Assembly (NCBI GenBank): GCA_031290635.1
Contig: JAITNE010000151.1
Coordinates: 1 to 5,015 of the forward strand
Reading direction: 5' to 3'
Length of the DNA stretch: 5,015 nt
Source: Tannerella sp.
Lineage (GTDB): Bacteria > Bacteroidota > Bacteroidia > Bacteroidales > Tannerellaceae
Positions 1-5,015 of this stretch are shown piece by piece; the first letter of the stretch is position 1, and every line of letters begins with the position of its first letter. Position numbers and translations under genes: made by a program. Under the pieces are notes generated by a model. It was not told where the DNA came from. It made no database searches and worked only from the letters and a program-made list of their open reading frames with translations.

Positions 1-33
1 CGTGTGTCATGTTGTACACAACACGTGTGTCAT
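1..33. repeat. 10-bp direct repeat with inner dyad, cut by window edge
   Basis: The sequence CGTGTGTCAT occurs at 1-10 and again, identically, at 24-33, giving a period of 23 bp. Between the copies lies an inverted repeat, TGTTGT (10-15) against ACAACA (18-23) with a 2-base centre, and ACACGTGT (21-28) is itself a perfect palindrome. This could be the last 1.4 units of a short tandem array that begins left of the window, or a paired operator upstream of the thioredoxin gene. The site lies about 40 bases upstream of the predicted -7 box. The repeat is directly visible; any function is inference. Confidence 0.4.
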
Positions 34-55
34 TTCCCATCTCCCCTTTTCTATC

Positions 56-83
56 GTTGTTCATCAAAAAAACACTACCTTTG
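56..83 (+). promoter_or_regulatory. Bacteroidota-type promoter of the thioredoxin gene
   Basis: TACCTTTG at 76-83 matches the Bacteroidota -7 consensus TAnnTTTG exactly. The best -33 candidate is GTTG at 56-59, one base off TTTG; its 16-base spacer is a little shorter than the usual 19-21 or so, which makes the upstream half weak. Transcription would start near position 90 and give a leader of about 28 bases. The A/T-rich stretch before the ATG at 118 shows no Shine-Dalgarno motif, which is normal in this phylum. Confidence 0.5.
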
Positions 84-117
84 TCTCTGAAAAAAACAAT
101 TTAAATACAGTTTTATT

Positions 118-1098
118 ATGAGAAAGATTTTTATAGTCATTATCGCCGGTATGGCCGCCTTTTCGTGTACAAACAACAACTTGTTTATCGACGGAACAGT
201 TGAAGGCCTTGAGTCCGGCACGGTTTATTTGCAGAAGTTTGTGAATAAAAAGTACATTACCATTGATTCTGCGAAGGTCAATGATGGCAAGTTCAAGTTC
301 GCCGCACGTGCGGAGTTGCCGGAGATATACGGTTTAACGCCGGATACTCTCAGGGGTGCGTACATGCTGTTCCTGGACGAGTCGCCGGTGAAGGTTGCGC
401 TGGATACATCGCGTTACGCGAGGGGCACCAGGGTCAGAGGTTCTGCCTTGCAGGACTTGTTTATGGAGTATCAGGCAAGCTCGGACGAGGTTGATATCAG
501 CGAGTTTATCCGCGCACATCCTGCATCGCTGGTTTCGGCCTACGTGCTTTACAGGAACTATGCCTATCGCTTGACGCCGGACGAAATTCGCGCAAACGTG
601 GCTCTGCTCGACAGCAGTCTGTGGAGCACACAGTATGTAAAGGTTCTCGAAGCGCTTGCGGTTACCATGGAAGCGGTAAGCGTAGGCAAGCAGGCGCCTG
701 ATTTCACGCTCGAAACGCCGGAAGGCAGTCCGGTGAAGTTGTCCGACAAGCTCGGTCGCGGACTTGTGCTGGTAGATTTCTGGGCTGCGTGGTGCGGACC
801 CTGCAGGGCAGAGAATCCCAATGTAGTAGCGGCTTACAGGAAGTTTAAGGACAAGGGATTTGACGTCCTTGGCGTTTCGCTGGACTTCGACAAGGACGCC
901 TGGCTGAAGGCTATCGAGAAGGATAGCCTGACATGGACTCACATTTCCGATCTGAAGTACTGGGAGAACTCAGCGGCAACGCTTTACGGTATCCGTGCCA
1001 TACCCGCGAATGTCTTGCTTGACAAGGAAGGCGTCATCATCGCTAAAAACCTTCGCGGAGAAGCTTTGGTGGCAAAATTAGAGGAATATCTGAAGTAA
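118..1098 (+). CDS. TlpA/ResA-like thioredoxin-fold lipoprotein (DUF4369 + AhpC/TSA)
   Basis: This 326-residue protein is probably a periplasm-facing thiol:disulfide oxidoreductase anchored by a lipid. Residues 1-17 form a lipoprotein signal peptide (MRKIF..., lipobox AFSC, lipidated Cys17). The residues after the Cys (TNNNL) lack the acidic cluster linked to surface export in this phylum, which fits a periplasmic location. Residues about 22-115 resemble the DUF4369 N-terminal domain (FIDGTVEGLESGTVYLQKF, then IDSAKVNDGKFKF). A helical linker follows, with the typical FIRAHPASLVSAYVLYRNY stretch. Residues about 189-326 are the redoxin domain, opening VGKQAPDF; the active site is W225-C226-G227-P228-C229 and the cis-proline is P296 (in AIPANVLLD). 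All catalytic elements are intact. The length is somewhat below the roughly 350-380 common for this architecture. Its own promoter-like site lies upstream. Half of its 16 Arg codons are AGA/AGG, unlike the two downstream genes. The protein substrate is unknown; heme or cytochrome maturation, or redox stress repair, are family possibilities only. Confidence 0.92.
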   Translation: MRKIFIVIIAGMAAFSCTNNNLFIDGTVEGLESGTVYLQKFVNKKYITIDSAKVNDGKFKFAARAELPEIYGLTPDTLRGAYMLFLDESPVKVALDTSRYARGTRVRGSALQDLFMEYQASSDEVDISEFIRAHPASLVSAYVLYRNYAYRLTPDEIRANVALLDSSLWSTQYVKVLEALAVTMEAVSVGKQAPDFTLETPEGSPVKLSDKLGRGLVLVDFWAAWCGPCRAENPNVVAAYRKFKDKGFDVLGVSLDFDKDAWLKAIEKDSLTWTHISDLKYWENSAATLYGIRAIPANVLLDKEGVIIAKNLRGEALVAKLEEYLK

Positions 1099-1104
1099 AA
1101 TTAA

Positions 1105-1173
1105 GATTGTATCCGGTGCAAAACCCTTCGTAGAGATACTCTGGAGGCAATATTGGAGGAATATTTGAAGTAA
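1105..1173 (+). pseudogene. Relict C-terminus of a second thioredoxin-family gene
   Basis: Positions 1120-1173 align without gaps to the last 54 bases of the intact gene (1045-1098), with 44 of 54 bases identical. The offset is 75 bases, so the reading frame is kept. Translated in that frame the relict reads KTLRRDTLEAILEEYLK-stop, against KNLRGEALVAKLEEYLK-stop in the intact gene: 11 of 17 residues match, and four of the ten base changes are synonymous. Similarity fades upstream; bases 1105-1119 may belong to it, and a TAA at 1102 closes the frame. There is no start codon, no CGPC motif and no room for the domain, so it cannot encode a working protein. The likely origin is a tandem paralogue mostly removed by deletion, or an old C-terminal exchange. 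The similarity is seen directly; its history is inferred. Confidence 0.65.
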
Positions 1174-1174
1174 G

Positions 1175-1206
1175 TACCATAAAAATGGTATTGCCGCATT
1201 TGCGGC
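1175..1206. promoter_or_regulatory. Two adjacent inverted repeats, candidate operator or terminator
   Basis: TACCAT (1175-1180) and ATGGTA (1185-1190) form a perfect 6-bp dyad around AAAA. Two bases further on, GCCGC (1193-1197) and GCGGC (1202-1206) form a 5-bp GC stem around ATTT. The first dyad abuts the predicted -33 element of the susC-like gene and the second lies inside the -33/-7 spacer, where a bound regulator would affect polymerase. As RNA, the tandem hairpins could instead end transcripts of the thioredoxin gene, but the T tract (1217-1220) is short and 10 bases away, so intrinsic termination looks weak. The dyads are visible; their role is a guess. Confidence 0.35.
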
Positions 1207-1221
1207 GTCGCAGTACTTTTG
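1190..1221 (+). promoter_or_regulatory. Bacteroidota-type promoter of the susC-like/susD-like operon
   Basis: TACTTTTG at 1214-1221 matches the -7 consensus TAnnTTTG exactly. ATTG at 1190-1193, one base off TTTG, lies 20 bases upstream, which is within the usual spacing for the -33 element. Transcription would begin around 1227-1229 and leave a leader of about 84 bases before the ATG at 1312. This suggests that the uptake pair can be transcribed independently of the thioredoxin gene. Confidence 0.55.
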
Positions 1222-1245
1222 TGGCGTGTAATTAAAGAAAAAAAA

Positions 1246-1289
1246 GCGCCCCTGTTAACCTAACGACTATTTTGGAAAAGCAGGGACGC
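1246..1289 (+). promoter_or_regulatory. Leader hairpin upstream of the susC-like gene
   Basis: GCGCCCCTG at 1246-1254 pairs with CAGGGACGC at 1281-1289 in eight of nine positions (one C-A mismatch), around a 26-base loop. A T-G and a T-A pair at 1255/1280 and 1256/1279 can lengthen the stem. It lies wholly inside the predicted mRNA leader and ends 22 bases before the start codon. No T tract follows immediately, so it does not look like a plain terminator. A cis-acting RNA control element, an mRNA stability element or a protein-binding site are all possible. I cannot assign it to a known RNA family. Confidence 0.4.
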
Positions 1290-1295
1290 CTAACA

Positions 1296-1310
1296 TCTAA
1301 AAAAATTAGA
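1296..1310 (+). promoter_or_regulatory. A/T-rich initiation region with small inverted repeat
   Basis: TCTAA (1296-1300) and TTAGA (1306-1310) form an inverted repeat around AAAAA, ending one base before the ATG of the susC-like gene. The stem is pure A/T apart from one C-G pair and would be weak in RNA. There is no Shine-Dalgarno motif here. The A-rich character matches the unstructured start regions usual in Bacteroidota, so the repeat may be chance. Confidence 0.2.
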
Positions 1311-1311
1311 C

Positions 1312-4300
1312 ATGACAAAAGTACAGACAAAAATTCAAACAAACAAGCGCCGACGCATATTTTTATCGGCCTTTTTAGCGGCAACAGCCTCCTTAGCCGC
1401 TCTGGCGCAGCAAAACGCCACAAAAGTTGAAGGCAAAGTGATTGATGCTCTGACGGGACAAACGGTCGGTGGAGTGAACATATCGGTGAAAGACGAGAAT
1501 ACGGGAACAATTACCTCCGACGAAGGCGCTTTCAGCCTGCTCGTAAAGGCATTTCCGGCTAATCTGTCAATCAGCTATATCGGTTACCGGACGGAAGACG
1601 TTACCATCTACGAGTATTCCGAACCGCTGCTTATCAATCTTATAGAAGACCGCAATCTGTTGAACGAGATTGTTGTTATCGGTTACGGCACACAAAAGCG
1701 GCACGAGTTGACGAGTTCTATCTCAACTATCCCGCCTGAAAGGTTGAAGCAGATTGCGCCTTCTATTGAGAACGTGCTTGGAGGCGCAGTCGCCGGTCTG
1801 AACGTTTCGCAGACCTCCGGACAACCCGGCGCGGCTTCAACTATCCGTATCCGTGGCGGCAACTCTATTACCGGAGGCAATGAGCCGCTGTATGTTATCG
1901 ACGGTTTTATCGTTTACAACGACGCAACAGCCACACGGACAGGAGCCGGACGTAACGACGCCACGCTTAACCCTTTATCCGCTATCAACACCAGCGATAT
2001 TGCAAGTATCGAGGTGCTGAAAGACGTGAGCGCAACAGCTATCTACGGTACGCGCGGCGCTAACGGCGTCATCATTATCACTACAAAGAAAGGCAAGAAA
2101 GGCGTTAACAACGTGAATTATCAGTCGAGCTACGGCTGGCAAAGCGTACGCAAAAAAGTTGAGTTTCTCGACGCCAAACAGTGGACTGAACTCTATAACG
2201 AAATACGTACCGACGAGGGCCGCACGCAAGACATACTGCCTGTTCCCGCAGCCGGAAGCGGTACGGATTGGCAGGACGCCGCTCTTCGTAATGGTTCAAC
2301 GCAGACACATCAATTGTCGTTCATCGGCGGCGACGAAAATTCGCGCTATGCCGTTTCGGGAAATTACAATGCTCAGGACGGTATTATTATCGGAACAGAC
2401 CTGAAACGCTATGGCGGACGCATCAATCTGGAACGCGACGTCTTCCCCAAACTGCGCATAGGATTGAACGCAACCGGCAGTTACACTCAACTCAACGGTT
2501 TGAACAACCAAAACGGCAACAACGAGCCAAACTCGTGGGTAGCAGCAATCAATGTGCCGCCGATCATTTCGATTTACAATACGGACGGCTCCTTCAACTA
2601 CGAGCCTAACGTGCTGTCAACCGTAATATACAACGGCAAGATAACGAACCCTATATCCGACCTGCTGAATGTGCAGGCTTTGACCGAGAACACCCGCGTA
2701 TTGAGCATTTTCTATGCGGAATATTCCATCCTTACCGAGCTGGCGCTCAAAGCCAATATCGGCGTTGACCTCAACAATACCAAGCAGAGTAATTATGCGC
2801 CGTCATATACCAGTCCGGGCGCATCGCTGCAAGGCGTAGCTTCGCTCGGCCACAAGCAGGTCTATGCCTGGCAAACGGAATATACATTAAACTATAACAA
2901 GATTTTCAACAAGAAACATTCTGTTACAGGGCTGTTAGGGTTTACCTCGCAACGCACTGACGGCAAGGCTTTCACTTCGGGTTCTTACGGATTCTCGAAT
3001 GATGCTACAGGTTTCAACAACCTGCGCAGCGGCAGCACAGCCGACTGGCCGACGAGCCTTTTTTATACTTCAACTCTAAACTCCTTTCTGAGCCGCTTGA
3101 GTTATGGATATAAGGAAAAGTATAATCTGACGGCTACCTTTCGCGCGGACGGCTCTTCACGCTTTGCCAAAGGGCATCAGTGGGGTTATTTTCCCTCTTT
3201 GGGATTATCGTGGAATATCGACAAGGAATCATTCTTCGACGATGTAGATAAAGTAAGCCACTTGCAATTGCGACTGAGTGGCGGCACAGTTGGAAATCAG
3301 GAAATCGGCGACTACAGATTTATCAGCAACGTAGTGCCGAGCACCTATTATTTCAATGACAAACCGGCTACGGCATACATAGTAGAAAATATAGCGAACG
3401 ACAAATTGAAATGGGAGACAACGGCCTCGTATAACCTTGGCGCTAACGTAGGTTTACTGAAGGACAAGCTCAGCCTTACGGCCGACGTTTATTACAAGAA
3501 GACGTCCGACCTGCTGCTCGAAGTGCCTGTAGAGGACGTAACGGGCTTCACTACCGCCATGCGCAATGTAGGTAGCGTTTCAAACAAGGGCATCGAACTC
3601 GAACTTAGCGTTCATCTAATCGAGAGCAAAGATCTTAATTGGAACGCCAATATCAATTGGGCGCACAATGTCAACCGCGTCGAAAGTTTAGGCAATGCCG
3701 AATATTTCCTTCCATCGTTCACCGGCGTCGGCACGCTGACTTACATGTACCCGCTTATCGTGAAGAAAGGCGAGCCTCTGGGCAGTTTCTACGGATACAA
3801 GTTTGCAGGCATAGTGCAGACGGGCGATGATATTTCAAAGTTTCCTCCCCAGACTACCGAAGCCTTAGCGCCCGGTATTGCCCGTTATCAAGACGTAAGC
3901 GGACCTGACGGAGTGCCCGACGGACAGGTAACAGAAGCCGACCGCGTGGTCTTAGGCAACAGTCAGCCGAAGTTTACCGGCGGATTAAGCACTACCTTGT
4001 CGTACAAGAGCGTTGATTTGTTTGTCGCTCTGCACGGCAGTTACGGCAACAAGCTGTTTAACACCCTTCGCGCCCGTTTTGAGAAGACGAGTACGGCTTA
4101 CAACTCGCTGGCTACCGTAGCCGACCGCTGGACGCCGACCAATCCGTCGAATACCATCGCCAAAGCGACCAATTCGACCTCTATCGTTACGGACGACCGT
4201 TTCACCGAAGACGCTTCCTTTCTTCGGGCTAAAAACATAACGCTGGGATACACTATTCCTGTGCGACAAATCACGAAAGACGCCAAAGTGCGTTTATTCG

Positions 4301-4461
4301 TCTCCTTGCAGAATTTCATCACCCTGACTCCCTATTCCGGCTACGACCCCGAATCCAACCGTAACGGACAGGACGAGAGCAGCGGGTTATATCAAGGCGT
4401 TGATTTCGGCACCTATCCATCTGCAAAAACAGTATTATTCGGATTAAGTTTAACATTATAA
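1312..4461 (+). CDS. SusC/RagA family TonB-linked outer membrane transporter
   Basis: This 1049-residue protein is a full-length SusC-type barrel that imports large nutrients across the outer membrane using TonB energy. The signal peptide has a long basic start (through KRRR at 12-15) and a hydrophobic core, with likely cleavage after ALA at 30-32. Residues about 38-112 form the carboxypeptidase-regulatory-like beta domain (VEGKVIDALTGQTVGGVNIS). The region at 118-126 (NEIVVIGYG) is the conserved segment around the TonB box. The plug domain spans about 130-262, with RIRGGNSI at 179-186, PLYVIDG at 192-198 and IEVLKDVSATAIYGTRGANG at 233-252. The barrel begins near 265 and carries GTDW (317-320), FLRAKNITLGYTIP (970-983) and TPYSGYDPE (1006-1014). 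There is no N-terminal STN domain, so the sigma/anti-sigma signalling seen with STN-bearing relatives is not expected. The last residue is Leu, not the usual terminal aromatic. The susD-like partner follows after 9 bp. The substrate cannot be deduced. Confidence 0.97.
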   Translation: MTKVQTKIQTNKRRRIFLSAFLAATASLAALAQQNATKVEGKVIDALTGQTVGGVNISVKDENTGTITSDEGAFSLLVKAFPANLSISYIGYRTEDVTIYEYSEPLLINLIEDRNLLNEIVVIGYGTQKRHELTSSISTIPPERLKQIAPSIENVLGGAVAGLNVSQTSGQPGAASTIRIRGGNSITGGNEPLYVIDGFIVYNDATATRTGAGRNDATLNPLSAINTSDIASIEVLKDVSATAIYGTRGANGVIIITTKKGKKGVNNVNYQSSYGWQSVRKKVEFLDAKQWTELYNEIRTDEGRTQDILPVPAAGSGTDWQDAALRNGSTQTHQLSFIGGDENSRYAVSGNYNAQDGIIIGTDLKRYGGRINLERDVFPKLRIGLNATGSYTQLNGLNNQNGNNEPNSWVAAINVPPIISIYNTDGSFNYEPNVLSTVIYNGKITNPISDLLNVQALTENTRVLSIFYAEYSILTELALKANIGVDLNNTKQSNYAPSYTSPGASLQGVASLGHKQVYAWQTEYTLNYNKIFNKKHSVTGLLGFTSQRTDGKAFTSGSYGFSNDATGFNNLRSGSTADWPTSLFYTSTLNSFLSRLSYGYKEKYNLTATFRADGSSRFAKGHQWGYFPSLGLSWNIDKESFFDDVDKVSHLQLRLSGGTVGNQEIGDYRFISNVVPSTYYFNDKPATAYIVENIANDKLKWETTASYNLGANVGLLKDKLSLTADVYYKKTSDLLLEVPVEDVTGFTTAMRNVGSVSNKGIELELSVHLIESKDLNWNANINWAHNVNRVESLGNAEYFLPSFTGVGTLTYMYPLIVKKGEPLGSFYGYKFAGIVQTGDDISKFPPQTTEALAPGIARYQDVSGPDGVPDGQVTEADRVVLGNSQPKFTGGLSTTLSYKSVDLFVALHGSYGNKLFNTLRARFEKTSTAYNSLATVADRWTPTNPSNTIAKATNSTSIVTDDRFTEDASFLRAKNITLGYTIPVRQITKDAKVRLFVSLQNFITLTPYSGYDPESNRNGQDESSGLYQGVDFGTYPSAKTVLFGLSLTL

Positions 4462-4470
4462 TTATTAGAT

Positions 4471-5015
4471 ATGAAAAAGATATTATCAGCAATAGTTTTT
4501 ATCGCGGCGTTTACGAGCTGCGTTGATTTAGACCTGACTCCAAACAGTTCTATTGACAAAAATCAGTTTTACAAGACCGAAGCGGACGCGCTTACTGCGG
4601 TCAATGGCGTCTATGCCGAGCTTACGCCTGTGTCGGGCTTTTACGGAATGTACAACAATCAGGTTAATTATCTGGGCGATTTGGCGTCGGAGTACGTCAA
4701 AGCGGGCGCTAACACCAATTCGGCGCATATTCGCGAGATTAGCAACTTCACTATCTCCTCCAACAACGATTTTATGCGCTACGGATGGAGCGAGGTTTAT
4801 GTCGGCGTCAATCGGGCAAACGTTGTGATTGACAAACTGACTGAAAGCGATGACAATATTTCGGAAGCAACCAAAGCGAGGTTGATTAATGAAGCCAAAT
4901 TCCTGCGCGCTCTGTTTTATTTCAACGCTGTACGTTGGTGGGGTGATGTGCCTTTAGTCTTACACGAAGGCGAGGGCGAAGGCGAGCCGCGCACTCCGCG
5001 CGATGAGATTTACGC
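4471..5015 (+). CDS. SusD/RagB family nutrient-binding lipoprotein (3' truncated)
   Basis: The first 181 codons of a SusD-type lipoprotein are present; the right window edge cuts the gene, whose family usually runs to about 500-600 residues. The ATG follows the susC-like stop codon by 9 bases, so the two are surely co-transcribed. Residues 1-17 are a lipoprotein signal peptide (MKKILSAIVFIAAFTSC, lipidated Cys17). The next residues, VDLDL, put acidic side chains close to the Cys, which fits export to the cell surface. Family hallmarks are LTPNSSIDKNQFYKTEADAL (21-40) followed by AVNGVYAEL, and the helix EAKFLRALFYFNAVRWWGDV (141-160) leading into PLV. The PRTPRDEIY motif follows. The protein should close over the SusC-type barrel and bind substrate outside the cell. 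A Glu-Gly run at 166-172 occupies the loop before PRTP. Confidence 0.96.
   Translation, partial: MKKILSAIVFIAAFTSCVDLDLTPNSSIDKNQFYKTEADALTAVNGVYAELTPVSGFYGMYNNQVNYLGDLASEYVKAGANTNSAHIREISNFTISSNNDFMRYGWSEVYVGVNRANVVIDKLTESDDNISEATKARLINEAKFLRALFYFNAVRWWGDVPLVLHEGEGEGEPRTPRDEIY
4966..4986 (+). repeat. In-frame 6-bp microrepeat (GARGGC) in the susD-like gene
   Basis: Three and a half copies of GARGGC run through 4966-4986 and encode Glu-Gly three times plus a further Glu (residues 166-172). The purine at the third base alternates A, G, A, G, so the perfect unit is 12 bp. It sits in a surface loop between PLV and the PRTP motif, where SusD relatives vary in length and sequence. Slippage would change the loop by two residues without breaking the frame. 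Confidence 0.5.

Noticed and set aside
334..942. A 202-codon open frame on the minus strand inside the thioredoxin gene
   Set aside because: The plus strand encodes a complete protein with recognisable family motifs; the minus-strand translation has no recognisable domain and its openness follows from codon composition.
1045..1173. Duplicated gene end as an integration (att) site
   Set aside because: The copies are only 75 bases apart, 81% identical, and enclose no integrase or cargo; the differences look like coding divergence of a paralogue.
1193..1220. Rho-independent terminator after the thioredoxin gene
   Set aside because: The GC stem is only five pairs and its T tract is four bases long and displaced by 10 bases, and the same bases form a good -7 promoter element; I list the dyad without calling it a terminator.
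1232..1510. A 92-codon minus-strand frame spanning the susC leader and signal peptide
   Set aside because: It overlaps the clear signal peptide and regulatory domain of the susC-like gene, and the leader part is better explained as promoter-proximal mRNA structure.
4553..4828. A 91-codon plus-strand frame in the susD-like region
   Set aside because: It is an out-of-frame shadow of the SusD coding sequence, which runs without stops from 4471 to the window end with strong family motifs.
1..5015. CRISPR array, tRNA or rRNA genes, insertion sequence
   Set aside because: No regularly spaced repeats beyond the two 10-bp copies, no cloverleaf or rRNA-like segments, and no transposase motifs were seen on reading both strands.

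Overview
The window looks like chromosomal DNA of a member of the Bacteroidota, most likely Bacteroidales. Three things point there: an adjacent SusC/SusD outer-membrane uptake pair, a DUF4369-plus-thioredoxin lipoprotein, and two promoter-like sites with the TAnnTTTG -7 element typical of this phylum. The translation starts also sit in A/T-rich leaders without a clear Shine-Dalgarno sequence, as is usual there. The species cannot be named from this sequence.

Layout, all on the + strand. Positions 1-117 are non-coding, with a small 10-bp direct repeat at the extreme left edge and a -7 box (TACCTTTG) in front of the first gene. Positions 118-1098 encode a periplasm-facing thioredoxin-fold lipoprotein of the TlpA/ResA type. 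Positions 1099-1311 are an intergenic region with four layers: a degenerate in-frame second copy of the last codons of the thioredoxin gene, two adjacent inverted repeats, a second promoter-like site, and a leader with a long-range hairpin. Positions 1312-4461 encode a full-length SusC/RagA-type TonB-dependent transporter. After a 9-bp gap a SusD/RagB-type surface lipoprotein begins at 4471 and runs off the right edge.

The SusC and SusD proteins should form one outer-membrane uptake complex: SusD is the substrate-capturing lid and SusC the TonB-powered barrel. The substrate cannot be read from this window, since no glycoside hydrolase, peptidase, sensor or sigma/anti-sigma gene is present. 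The thioredoxin lipoprotein would act on disulfides in the periplasm. It has its own promoter-like site and a distinctly different codon choice, so it may be a neighbour rather than a part of the uptake operon.

I see no wholly new system. The most unusual item is the relict of a second thioredoxin-family C-terminus at about 1105-1173. Next are the structured leader and the dyad-flanked promoter of the susC-like gene, and the strong codon-usage difference between the first gene and the other two.
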